In this document: one piece after another, positions 49,480 through 60,112 of the stretch
Layout of the letters: every line of letters begins with the position of its first letter
Numbering within the stretch: position 1 is the stretch's first letter
NCBI GenBank assembly: GCA_029817715.1
Contig: JARUPY010000396.1
Location: forward strand, 5,394,001 to 5,458,000
Length of the DNA stretch: 64,000 nucleotides
Direction: 5' to 3'
Source: Melastoma dodecandrum
Lineage: Eukaryota; Streptophyta; Magnoliopsida; Myrtales; Melastomataceae
Notes under the pieces: model-generated
Database searches by the model: none
What the model was told of the DNA's origin: nothing
Seen by the model: only the letters and a program-made list of their open reading frames with translations
Made by a program: the position numbers and the translations under genes

Positions 49480-50173
49480 ATGGACAACCCTTCCATAGTA
49501 TCGCTGCTGAGAAGCATGGCCAACTCGAAGGCCACGACGACTGGCCAGATGCGACAGTCCAAGTCTCCCTCATCCTCCTCGTCGGGCGGGCTGCTTCGCG
49601 TGTTCAAGCTTTTCCCCATGCTGACCACGGGTTGCAAGATCGTCGCCCTCCTAGGCAGATCCGCTAGGAAGAACCCGCCCTTGCTCAAGGACAATGTGAC
49701 GACTGCTACAGTCTTTGGCTACCGAAAGGGGGAGGGTCGTCTTCGCGATCCAGGAGGACCCGCATTGCCTCCCGATGTTTGTGATCGAGCTGCCTATCAC
49801 GACCTCGGCTTTCCGAAGGGAGATGGCCTTGGAGACGGTGAGGATCGCGTTGGAGAGCGACATGCGGACGCACAGGAAGGGGCTCGTGGAGGAGTACGTC
49901 TGGGCCGTGTACTGCAATGGGAGGAAGGTGGGGTACTTAATCAGGAGGAAGCAGATGACTGAGGATGAGGCCCACGTGATGCAGCAGCTGAGGGGGTTGT
50001 CGATGGGCGTGGGCGTACTCCCACCCGCCCCTGAGACGGACGGGGAGCTGACGTATGTGAGAGCGAGGTTCGAACGGGTAGTTGGGTCCAAGGATTCGGA
50101 AGCCCTGTACATGATCAACCCGGATGGTGTTCAAGGGCCTGAGTTCAGTATTTTCCTTGTTAGAGTAAGGTGA
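49480..50173 (+). CDS. MIZU-KUSSEI 1-like (DUF617) protein, frameshifted
   Basis: The first part reads from MDNPSIVSLLRSMANSKATT through a Ser-rich linker to TTATVFGYRKG, where DUF617 begins. The frame then fails in the run GGGGG at 49728-49732. One base fewer would continue as GRVVFAIQEDP, and the remainder is open in that frame to 50173 with family blocks FVIELPITTSAFRREMALET, YCNGRKVGYLIRRK, ARFERVVGSKDSEALYMINP and a GPEFSIFLVRVR end. DUF617 genes are intronless, as here. MIZ1 acts in root hydrotropism at the ER; relatives are mostly uncharacterised. The single-base change in a homopolymer may be a true null mutation or a sequencing/assembly error. An LTR-like sequence ends 36 bases before the ATG. 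Confidence 0.8.
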
Positions 50174-50300
50174 TTGGGTAATTGCTGATCTGGGATTTGT
50201 GTGTCGTATGTAATTATATATTGAAGTAATACTTAGTAATTAGACGAAAGGAACATTTTTACGACAGAAAGTAACTAGGTTTAGTTGCATGATTAGTGTC

Positions 50301-50564
50301 TTAATCACGGGCGGTTACTGTATTTATACGTCGTCTGTTCTTGGAAGGATGTGGTTTTGATATGAAGTAGTCACGGCTGGGCTGGGGCTGCGGCTGCTTT
50401 TTATTCCTTGGAGAACGTCCATAAACGATGTAGTTTGCGGTTTTGTACTCCTTGGTTACGCGTGAGCATCCATCAGGCCAGAGAAGATCGTGATGCGAGG
50501 CAGCGGGAGCTGCCGCAAGGGAGAAACAGAGGAGACGGGAAGGCAGGTGGACCATGATACCCAT
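50301..50564 (-). CDS. Candidate small secreted peptide precursor
   Basis: An 87-residue frame starts MGIMVHLPSRLLCFSLAAAP, a plausible short signal peptide, and continues with a basic, Pro/Gln-rich region containing DYFISKPHPSKN about 20 residues before the end. The DY dipeptide followed by HP-x-KN at the spacing seen in RGF/GLV/CLEL peptides (D-Y at 1-2, H-P at 8-9) is suggestive. However, extra residues after the motif and a non-consensus Ser in place of Pro make this weak. It may be chance. Confidence 0.22.
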   Translation of the reverse strand: MGIMVHLPSRLLCFSLAAAPAASHHDLLWPDGCSRVTKEYKTANYIVYGRSPRNKKQPQPQPSRDYFISKPHPSKNRRRINTVTARD

Positions 50565-50890
50565 TATGAATCAGAGGATGACCAGATTTCAACCTAGCGA
50601 GGCACCTGCAAACAGGCGTGGCTGCGGTAGAGAGATTGCTGGTGGAGGACAATGCGGAGGAGTTTTGCGTGTGAGACGATTGATAGGGAAGTGAGTTCAT
50701 GTCTCACAGTCGCATAAACTTGATCAAACTAAGTGTCTCAAAACACTGGTCTTACTACTCCGAGGAGTTTGCGACCGGCACAAACAAAATCATAAAGCCA
50801 CGGTCACAGAGAACACCAAAACAATGGCGAATTCCCCGTGGACGAGTAGATTACCCACCAAACAACTTGAGGCGTTTGGGGAACCATTGT

Positions 50891-51265
50891 CTATACCGTA
50901 CTACAGGCGACCGAAGAAATAGTACAGTCACTCAACGCGATAGAATGCTTGTCTTCCATGTCTGTGTCCGTGCTCTGATTCCTCGCCGACGAGGCTACTG
51001 GGTATCCAACCACATGGATCCCGCCATCGATGCAGGACATGCACTTTCGCTCGGCCCATCCCTCCAAGTCGTACTTCCAGGAGCAGAAACGCCCAAACAA
51101 TGCGGCCGCGATCCCTAACAAAATCACTGAACAAAATACGATGAGGAAAGGGAAGTATGAAGCATGGATCGCATGCTGGGTGGCAGCATGGAAGCCGTAG
51201 TGGCGAGGTGGTGGTGGTGGCGGAGGCGGCGGGCTCAGCATAGGCAAGGGCGTCAGGTGCTCCAT
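50891..51265 (-). CDS. Small single-span membrane protein, KYDLEGWAERKC family, copy A
   Basis: 124 residues, one exon. The N-terminus has a Pro run (MEHLTPLPMLSPPPP) and is followed by a membrane span at about residues 36-58 (FLIVFCSVILLGIAAALFG), a basic and aromatic stretch (RFCSWKYDLEGWAERKCMSC) and a variable tail. The block KYDLE-x-WAERKC-x-SCIDG is shared with the neighbour at 52045-52362, showing a tandem pair. This is a plant-specific family with no known function that I can name. The membrane span followed by a CxxC motif (CMSC) on the cytosolic or lumenal side is its main feature. Confidence 0.75.
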   Translation of the reverse strand: MEHLTPLPMLSPPPPPPPPPRHYGFHAATQHAIHASYFPFLIVFCSVILLGIAAALFGRFCSWKYDLEGWAERKCMSCIDGGIHVVGYPVASSARNQSTDTDMEDKHSIALSDCTISSVACSTV

Positions 51266-52044
51266 ATGTGAGGTTTACGAGTCTAATCAATTAAAATATA
51301 ATATTTACATGTATACGGGCGAACGATCGATATATTCTCCTCTTAAGAAACTCCTCTTGTTTCGACTACTTTCCATAATTTCTACGTAGAGACAACGTCG
51401 TACATAGTAAGCGAGGAAAGGTGGAAATTACAGATGAATTGTCGGCTGGGCCCAATTGAAACATCAACCCGACGTGATTCGCTAAAAATTTAATGGGCTT
51501 CAGTCATGTCAGAATGAAAGCATAGTGTCCATTCTTCCTCAAGTGTTGATTGGTTAAACTTAGTGAATTACTGACTTCGAGTTATTATTATTAATTAACG
51601 AATTTTAAGTTTTTATTTTAAAAATTATTTTGTGACTAACGACGAAAAAAGTTCTGAAGAAGAGGAGGCAATATGTAAGCCCGCCGTCTGATCCATACAT
51701 ATTTTGAAAAGTTACTTTATTTTACAATCCATGGAATCTCCTCCAAATCCTGGGGGCAATCTTTCGTTACATAAATCAAACAACAACATTAATACAATTC
51801 GAAATATTTTGAAGAAGTTGTTGCTGGAAATCAATGTATTGGGATATTATGTGTAGCATACAACCCCAACGAGATTATTTTGCATCCTCTGGGATTTGAT
51901 TTTGGGCCAATATTAGAGAGAACAAAAAAAAACAAGCTAAATCTCAAGAAAAACAACCTCGCGCATCATGTTATATAAGTGAAAGAGCAATAACGAAGAT
52001 AACGACACCCTCGAGAATCAAACCCTGAAGGAAACTCGGAGATG
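51266..52044. other. Spacer between the paired small membrane-protein genes
   Basis: AT-rich, no open frame of note. It should hold the 3' UTR of copy B and the promoter and leader of copy A. Confidence 0.5.
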
Positions 52045-52362
52045 CTAACACCCTCCCGCGGTTTCGACTGACGTGACCGACTGCTCCAAGTCCTTCTCTG
52101 AGCCTGCATTCCCCGACGGGGAATCGAAGTGGATCCTGCCATCGATGCAGGACGAGCACTTCCTCTCCGCCCAACTCTCCAAATCATACTTCCCTAGGGG
52201 ACGATCTCCGCCGGCAATCCCTCTCCTCCCAGAACAAACCCGCCCGACCACCACAGCCGCAGCGCCCAGGACGACAACCGCAGCGAATATCCCGATGAAT
52301 GGGGCGATCGATACGTGACTTTGGGCACCGGTGCCCGAGCCGTAACCGTGAGGCTGCTCCAT
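52045..52362 (-). CDS. Small single-span membrane protein, KYDLESWAERKC family, copy B
   Basis: 105 residues, one exon, start MEQPHGYGSGTGAQSH. Membrane span at about 19-41 (APFIGIFAAVVVLGAAAVVV), then GRVCSGRRG, and the family block KYDLESWAERKCSSCIDGRI, ending VETAGGC. Same strand and order as copy A, about 780 bases apart. Function unknown; see copy A for the shared motif. Confidence 0.8.
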   Translation of the reverse strand: MEQPHGYGSGTGAQSHVSIAPFIGIFAAVVVLGAAAVVVGRVCSGRRGIAGGDRPLGKYDLESWAERKCSSCIDGRIHFDSPSGNAGSEKDLEQSVTSVETAGGC

Positions 52363-52960
52363 TTCCGAACTACGAACGACGAGTTTGAATAGAGAATTCT
52401 CTTTTTAACTAACGAGTCGGTGAAATGAAACACGCCCGACAGTTTGTACTTGGAGAAAAAAAAAAGTTGAATTCACTCTTCAATTGACTAATACAAAAAG
52501 GAAAGTACGACATTTTTGTTTTTGTTAGAGTAGCTTTCTTACATCGAACAGAAAAGATTCGATGACCCTATTACAGGATTTAGCAAGAGGACATGAATGA
52601 GATAGAGATGATGTTTGTAGGGCGAGGAGTAAGTGGGTACGATTTCTTTGACAGGAACACGACAAGAAGATGAGGTCAAAATAGTTTGTAAAGGAAAGAC
52701 ATAAAGGCCACGATGGGAATCTTACATCTGTAACTTCCGTGATAAGAGGAAAACATAGTACGATTAGGAGAGATCCGTGAGAATCCTATTCAATCTCGTT
52801 TAAGCGAGGAAGAGTATGAGGAATCCGGGCAAACTTTATCGGGGTATGTTCATCGTGGGTTTACTCTTAGTCTCCTTCGTATTTGAGTTTGCAGCATCAT
52901 CGGAGAGGTGGAAAGAGCTGTTGGGAATAATTTGGCAGTTATCAATGTTCAGATGTCTCG
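52363..52960. other. Upstream region of small membrane-protein copy B
   Basis: No supported gene. The plus-strand frame beginning at 52816 (MRNPGKLYRGMFIVGLLLV) runs into the antisense of a serpin fragment and is probably chance, although its start resembles a signal peptide. Confidence 0.4.
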
Positions 52961-52974
52961 TTGTAATAAGTTAC

Positions 52975-53260
52975 TTGCTGTTCAAACTAAAATTCAAGAA
53001 GGGGGTTGATCACTTGACCAATGAAGGCAACAATCTTCGTGTTCTCTTCTCTAATCACGAACAAGAAGGGTGGGCAGCGACGAAGTCCAATGTCGGAGGC
53101 TCTGGCAGTTCTCAGTAGAGACTGCACCCCGTATCATCATCCTGCTTCCGCAACTGGCTTCCTTCCCTTGTTCTTTGACCTCGATGAAGCTTTCGTGGTA
53201 AAGTTTCGTAATTTCGTGCACAAGAGAAGCAGGATTCCTAACCATTCAAATAGGGATTGC
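52975..53260 (-). pseudogene. Serpin 3' fragment, copy 2
   Basis: The minus strand reads ITKLYHESFIEVKEQGKEA, then diverged reactive-loop sequence, then TLLVRDEN-like residues in changed frames. The DNA matches 54760-54985 closely (shared GGTTGATCACTTGACC and TTCTTTGACCTCGATGAAGC), so it is a second copy of the C-terminal end of a plant serpin. It lacks the rest of the gene. Confidence 0.7.
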
Positions 53261-53740
53261 TATTAATAAAGACAAGCCGCAACAGCCACATGATTATCAA
53301 AATTCGATAAAGTTTTCAAAAGAACGAGAAAAGAAGTAAGTATTCTATTCATGTTTCAATGTAGAGTAAGATATGAATGAATAGTGGTTGTAGCAATCAT
53401 GTGACAAGAAATAAAAAAAACTTTGTGAAGATCAACAATAGTCACAACTCGTTGTTGGAACTTGGGGATAACAAAAAGATAAAGATTTAAGAAAATGGAG
53501 TTATTGATGAAAAAGCAACAAATTGTGAAGAGAAGAGAAGTAATGATGTGTTTTATTCTCCAAGCATCGTTTGAAATCTTTTTAGCGGACAACAAATGAT
53601 AAAGAAATGTTACAAGGTTACCTTTTCCAGATGATCAGATCGTTGATAAGAATGAGAAATATGTGAAGATGATGCGAATAATCTATTTTCACCGAAGATG
53701 AATTCATTCTTAAATGTTGCATTGAAGAGTAGAGTCATGG

Positions 53741-54080
53741 ATGAAGCTCAGTCATGCCCTCTTCTGTATGAACTTATTCAACCGGACTCCATTCCCAATT
53801 AACTATCGCCAGCATATCTTGTACTTCCTCACAGTCAAATTGACTGACGACCTGCAATTGTTGTTCTCGAATGGTTCAAACAGCCTTGTGACTGAAGCTG
53901 GTGATGACGACAAACCTCTGTCAACTGGCATTGGCATGTACGAGGACAACTATCGCCCTTCGCCCAAGATGTTGATTGGAAACAGAGTCTGGTTGGATAA
54001 GTCAGTTACCTTGGAGCGATACTCGGTCGAGGATATGAAACCTCGACTAATAATAGATTCATGCATTGAACATCATTTAT
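53741..54080 (+). pseudogene. Possible serpin middle fragment in opposite orientation
   Basis: A frame of 113 codons includes NRVWLDKSVTLERYSVEDM, which resembles the plant serpin segment around NGVWIDKSLTLK. Preceding residues (QLLFSNGS) fit loosely. It is on the plus strand, whereas the flanking serpin fragments are on the minus strand, so an inversion would be needed. The match is short and could be chance. Confidence 0.35.
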
Positions 54081-54741
54081 AACGTCAGTTAATCTCACTA
54101 ACTGAGATTTCATTTCGTGTGCACAGTCACATAGGCAATCCTCTAATGCATCTCAAGAACAGAGGCAGTCCCTCCGGTCTGTGTTCAAGCCCAATGGAAA
54201 AGTAATATCGATGTTGTAGTTGTTGTTTCAGGATCGAGGGTGGTCTCATTAGGTTTACTTAGAATTCGGAAAAAATTTTTTAGGCGACATTTCGGTCCAC
54301 GGATGCTGGCCTTGTGATTCTTCATCATTCTACCATTTTGATGAGGTGAGGATGTTCGCTTTGAATTTAAAATCATCGGCTTGAGGACGATTTGTCTCGC
54401 CGAACCTCCACGCCTTCCTTTGGTTCAAAAACATCAAAGCTAATCTCCACCCTCTCCCTCTCCACCAACCCAAAAAAGGACGACCCCCTCTCCCTCTCTT
54501 GCTCGTGCAAGAGAGGCATTGATGGAGAGAACGTACCAGGCAACAGACAACCTTAGTCGACCAACGGCTGTCCCATCTGCTAAGTAAAACTGAGCCAAGG
54601 GCATAGGAACAAGCTGCTGGGAACAATTTGGTATTACAATATTTATTGACATTATAAATGTTTTGAAGCATCGTCGTGAAAACTTTTAACCCAATGTTAT
54701 TTAGTAAAGCTAGCTTTAACCAGGAACAAAAGGCTGATAAG

Positions 54742-55760
54742 TTAGTTGTTGTTCAAACTAGCATCCAAAGACGGGTTGATCACTTGACCGATGAAAAGCA
54801 CGATCTTCGTCTTCTCTTCTCTAATCACGAACAAAAAGGGGTGATCTGCTACAAAGTCAACCGGTGGTGGCTTCGGCTGTTCGTAGAGACTGAAACCCAT
54901 TTCATCGTCACCGGCTACAGTAACTCCACACATTTCTGTCCCCTGTTCTTTGACCTCGATGAAGCTTTTGTGGTAAACCCTCGATATTTTGAGGAAATGG
55001 AGGTAGGGATGATCCTTTTCCAACATCTCCTCTAATCCTCCAGGAAGAAACAGTCCCCCAATTCCCATTCCTTTTAGTATCTCCGTAGCTTGGACTTGGT
55101 ACCCCATCTTAAACTTCGGGATCTTTAGCTTCGGGCGAGAACAGTCTCTCGGCCAGTGACGGCAGTCCGTCGTTGGATTCCAGAAGAAAGAAGTACATCC
55201 AGAAGCTATTATTACTGTCCCAGTTACAGGTTCCCTTCCTACGGAAGCCCGAGTGCTTTAAAACCGTCGAATACGGAAATTGCCCATTCCATGCCACCAC
55301 GATTCATAACTGGGACGCGGATCGTGCTGTTGTCAGGAAGACTGAAATTCTCCTCCTTGGTATGCTCTTCCTCAAAATAGTCCACCCATGCAGCCTTGAA
55401 GTAGAGAGCATTCACAAGGATGAGTACAGGCGGAGGACTGTTGCGGAGCTGATCCGGGGCAATGATTCCATTTATCAGCCCTTTGGTCTTGTCCTTCACC
55501 CATCCGTTAACCGAGTGAGTGTTCAACAGCTTCTGGCTGCCGCAATTTCCAGACATTCAGGGACAAAACCAGAAAATTCCAATTGGGAAAAAGAAGGGGC
55601 TCACCTCGTTTATGAAATCTGCCGGGAAAAGAGAAAGAACCCTGGTACGCATTGTTAACCACCTTCCTGAAGGTATCGCTCGAAGGTAACGACTTATCCA
55701 ACCAGACTCCGTGAAGGTTGACAAAGACGAAGAGGACGCTGGAGATTTGGGAACAAGCTC
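54742..55760 (-). pseudogene. Plant serpin pseudogene, C-terminal two thirds
   Basis: Minus-strand pieces in order are: HGVWLDKSLPSSDTFRKVVN (about 55720-55660), VNGWVKDKTKGLINGIIAP (about 55510), LILVNALYFKAAWVDYFEEE (about 55430), VFDGFKALGLP (to 55239), MYFFLLESNDGLPSLAERLF (about 55195), and ATEILKGMGIG (about 55090) to KSFIEVKEQGTE and DFVADHPFLFVIREEKT, ending near FIGQVINP. Serpins are protease inhibitors with an exposed reactive loop. Here the loop hinge is degenerate (QGTEMCGVTV), frames change at least three times, and the N-terminal third is missing where a copia LTR abuts at 55761. Confidence 0.85.
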
Positions 55761-57465
55761 TGGCAACCCGCACAGAGCAAAACAAAATGAAGAAACTTAT
55801 TGAAAAATCTCTCCTGTACAGACTCCTCCGTTCACTATAAAATCCATCTAACAAACTAACAAACTTGTTGTTATACAATTACTATTACACCCTCACATAT
55901 AAAGAATTCATGTGGACAATCTGGCCTCAAACATCATCCAGCCTCACAGGCCTCTCAGCTGCGTGTGAAGTCCTGGTCCACTACCCTCAACTTTATGGGA
56001 CTCTTCCTTTTGTTGTCTGTTATGGTTGCTGTGCTCACACTCCCCCTCAAGATGGGAGCGGTGAATGTCCTTCATTCCCATCTTGCCAATCAAAAAATTT
56101 AACCTGCCGGGTGTAGAGCCCTTGGTGAAGATATCCGCGAGCTGAAACTGAGTCTGAGTGTGTAACACTTTGATGACTCCTTCGTCAACTTTCTCCCTGA
56201 CGAAATGCAGATCCATTTCCAAGTGCTTAGTGCGCTCATGGAACACTGGATTCCTGCTGATGTAAATGGCTGACTTGTTGTCGCAATGAAGTGTAATTTG
56301 CTGCTTTGTGACAACTCCCAGATTCGCCATCAAAGTTTTCAACCAAACAATCTCTGTTGTTGTAGTAGCGAAGCCCTGTACTCTGCTTCCGTGGAACTTT
56401 TAGATACCGTGCTCTGTTTCTTGGAGAGCCAGCTTATCAGTGAATCACCCAAGAATATGTTGAACCCTGTTGTCGATTTTCTAATCAAAGCGCAGCCACC
56501 CCAATAGCTGTCAGAGAATGCTTGAAGCCATGCCTCTGCTCTGCTTGCGAAGAACATGCCTTTTCCAGGACTTCCCTTTAGATACCTCAACACCATACAT
56601 GCTGCATCCCAATGTTTCTTCAATGGTTTGTCTATAAACTGTGCAAGCACATGTACCGTGTAAGTCATATCTGGTCGCGTAATGCCCAAGTAAATGAGCC
56701 GACCCACCAACCTTCTGTACGCACCAACATCTGTCACTTCACCCCCTTCTGCGTGTGTCAACCTGTGGTTAGGCACAATTGGTATGGAATATGGCTTGAC
56801 TCCCAGCTTTCCCAAATCCTCTAGCAATCGCAAAGCATAACCTCGTTGCGAGATAAAAATGCCTTCCTGTGATCGTGCTATTTCCAATCCCAAGAAGCAC
56901 CTTAATTTGCCATGGTCTCTCAACTTGAAATGGCCCTGCAAGTGGCTCCTCAGGTTATCAATGAGTGCATTGCTTGACCCTGCAACAACAATGTCGTCGA
57001 CATAGACAAGAACTCCTAGAAATCCTTCAGAGCACTGCTTGGTGAAAAGAGAATAGTCGGCCTTGGATTGGATAAAGCCATACTCCAACAGACAACAGGT
57101 CAACTTACAGTTCCATTGCAAGGAGGCTTGTTTAAGACCATAAAGCGACTTACGAAGCTTGCAAACCAGTGGAGCAGCTGCTGAACACTCCCCTGAATCT
57201 CCAAACCCTGTGGCAGCTGCATGAATACTTCCTCAATAAGATCCCCATTGAGAAAAGTGTTATGGATATCGAATTGGCGTAATTGCCAACCTCTGATGGC
57301 TGCCACAGCTAGAAAAGATCTAATGGAAGAGTGCTTGACAACAGGGCTGAAGGTTTCTTCATTATCGAACCCTTCTCTTTGTGTGTATCCTTTAGCCACC
57401 AAAGGTGCCTTAAACCTCTCCACAATCGCATCAGCCTGCAACTTAGTTTTGTAGACCAATGGCGT
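55761..57465 (-). mobile_element. Truncated Ty1/copia retrotransposon
   Basis: The minus strand shows a 3' LTR at about 55761-56039 (starts TGTGAGCACAGC, ends GGGTTGCCA). A GAGGGGGAG polypurine tract comes just before it. RNase H and reverse transcriptase follow upstream: KSSTEAEYRA, LHCDNKSAI, LVYVDDIVVAGSS, KGYTQREGF. Frame breaks occur near 56340 and 57110. Everything 5' of the reverse transcriptase start is absent, so the copy is dead. It differs in sequence from the element at 13.5 kb. Its LTR joins directly to the serpin pseudogene. Confidence 0.85.
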
Positions 57466-57500
57466 TTGGTGGAGAGGTTTAAGGCACGTTTGGTGGCAAC
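57395..57500. repeat. 29-base inverted repeat at the copia truncation
   Basis: GCCACCAAAGGTGCCTTAAA and the following bases (57395-57423) recur in reverse complement at 57471-57499 with one mismatch, separated by about 47 bases. The right copy read on the plus strand encodes the same reverse-transcriptase residues (VERFKARLVA) as the left copy read on the minus strand. Confidence 0.85.
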
Positions 57501-58217
57501 TGCCGCATGACTACGATTGCCATTATATATATATATATCAAATATCTGCTATTGCCGAAATCGTAGTCAGGTTATACAATTTAGGAAACCCCATAAATAA
57601 AAAAATATATTAATTTCTTAAAAAAACGTGCATATCTTAATTAAGTAATTATAGATGAAAGAAATTTAACAAACCCTAGAGGAAAATCCAAACAACAGAT
57701 GAGATCTCAACTAATATTAACTCATGCATTCGGACATTCGTAACATCATTTAATCTCACATCTTGGTTCGTGGATATTGGCCTTGTTTTGTAGTAACAAA
57801 TGACCGCTTTATCATCATTTTTACACTAGGTGAGGATGTTCCCTTTGAATTTGAATGAACGCATGAAAACGTTGGAGTGGGCTGGCCCGGATAATTCACC
57901 TGCCGTGGCACTTCCCTCCAAATTATTCCTACAGCCGAGATCCGAATAATTCACCCGGGTGGCCATCACGATTCAACTATTCCGCGTCCTGCTCATAATA
58001 TCCCGATCGGTGTAGTACATGCTTTCTTGAAGGACATCTTTTTACTACCATAAGATGTGTTCACCTACGGATCCACACTGGACCGACACATGACATATGC
58101 ATACGTCCCGGATAAATAGCGGCATGCGATCAATCTCATCAACTTTGACTAAAGTTAGGATGACCATCCAACAACTCACAATAACTCTGGGGATGATGTT
58201 ACTACCACGTCGCTTTC
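57501..58217. other. Intergenic region
   Basis: A TA repeat at about 57522-57540, then AT-rich sequence and no gene. The last ten bases (58208-58217) are the left copy of the direct repeat flanking the foldback element. Confidence 0.5.
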
Positions 58218-59632
58218 GGAAGCGGCTAACGACACGTGCACGTAACCGATTTTTTTTTTAGTTAAGGTTACTAAAAATCGATGTTTTTTAGTAAAATCGT
58301 TAGTAAATTACTAAAAAAAATTAGTAATCCGTTACTAATTTTTCACTATTTGACAATAGGAAAAGTTACTAAACTACGTTTAGTAAATCGGCGGAAAAAT
58401 TTACTAAACTTTTTAGTAACCGATTACTAAAAATAACGGTGGTTTGACAGTTTTTTTTAGTAATATTTACTAAAATTTTACTGTTCTATTTTAGTAATCG
58501 GTTACTAAAAAGTTTAGTAATTTTTTCCGCTGATTTACTAAACCTAGTTTAGTAACTTTCCGAATGGTCAAACAGTGAAAAATTAGTAACGGTTACTAAT
58601 TTTTTGCAGTAAAATTTGTAATACTAGTAATATTCCAGGTAGGCCGTCCGGAGATTTTAGTAATGATTTACTAATTTTATAAGAGAAATTAGTAAATTAC
58701 TGTGTAACATAGTAAAGTCGTTAGTAAATTACTAAAGTCGTCATTTTTTTTCGTAATCGTTTACTATTTTTTGAAAGAAATTTAGTAATCGATTACTAAA
58801 CTTTTTAGTAATTTACTAAACTGAACAATACATTCCTAACCTGAAACTGAACATGTTTTCAGTGTAAAATTACCATTTTACCCATACTGTAAAACTATAA
58901 ATAGATTCGGTTTTAGGTTCGAACTGAAAATTCGTAAACGATTTCGTAATTTATCGCAGGGGTAAAATGGTAATTTCACACTGAAAACAGGTCCAGTTTT
59001 AGGTTCGGAATGTATTGTTCAGTTTAGTAAATTACTAAAAAGTTTAGTAATCGATTACTGAATTTTGTTCAAAAGGTAGTAAACGATTACGAAAAAAAAT
59101 TAAAAATTTAGTAATTTACTAATGACTTTACTATGTTAAACAGTAATTTACTAATTTCGGTTACAAAATTAGTAAATCATTACTAAAATCTCCGGACGGC
59201 CTACCTGGAAAATTACTAGTATTACAAATTTTGCTACAAAAAATTAGTAACCGTTACTAATTTTTCACTGTTTGACCATTCGAAAAGTTACTAAACTAGG
59301 TTTAGTAAATCAGCGAAAAAAATTACTAAACTTTTTAGTAACCGATTACTAAAGTTGAACAGTGAAATTTTAGTAACGATTACTAAAAAAAACTGTCAAA
59401 TCACCGTTATTTTTAGTAATCGGTTACTAAAAAGTTTAGTAAATTTTTCCGCCGATTTACTAAACCTAGTTTTGTAACTTTTCCGAATGATCAAACAGTA
59501 AAAAATTAGTAACCGATTACTAACGTTTTTTAATAATTTACTAATCATTTTACTAAAAAAATCAATTTTTAGTAAAGATTACTGAAATTTTGGTCGAATT
59601 TAGTAAACAACCACGTACCTTTAGCCGCTTCC
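58218..59632. mobile_element. Nested-palindrome foldback element, probably Mutator-type
   Basis: A 1415-base element that is a single large imperfect palindrome centred near 58925. It starts GGAAGCGGCTAA and ends TTAGCCGCTTCC. Both sides are flanked by the identical 10-mer CGTCGCTTTC (58208-58217 and 59633-59642). The arms are built almost wholly from AGTAA/TTACT words, and each arm is itself palindromic: blocks near 58330-58460 recur inverted at 58490-58610, and likewise on the right. A central loop of about 80 bases (58880-58955) is less symmetrical. No coding frame is present. A 9-10 base target duplication with long inverted arms fits Mutator-type foldback elements; the family is inferred. 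Confidence 0.85.
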
Positions 59633-60112
59633 CGTCGCTTTCTAGCTTGACTTGTCCCTCGTTATTACAAAAGACTTGGTGTTTTTCTTGTTTTGGTCAG
59701 TACTCGGTAGGTGGGATAATACGATGTAAACTAAGCAGATACAAGTGATCCGGACCCCTTCTGCCAACTCTGTTCCGGCCAACCACGATGTCGTTTCCTT
59801 GGAAATCTTTCATTCTTTTTTGTCAAAATACCAATAATACAAATAGCGTAGCTACGAATTGACTAGTTGGTTCCAGAGGATTATGATACGATTACGATAA
59901 TAATTTCGGGCAGTCATCCATCCGCTGCAGGATAAAAACATGGGGAGAAGGTCATGCCGAGAATGGAAACGACGAAGGGCAGCCACCGGGCGTCCTCTTC
60001 GTTTATGGTAATGGGAATGACTGGCTTTATTAATGGCGAGCAATGTAGGTTAGTTGAGTATGTCGGGTTGGGTTGGGTTTGACATTTTGGTTTTGGATTT
60101 TGTGCTTGTGTA

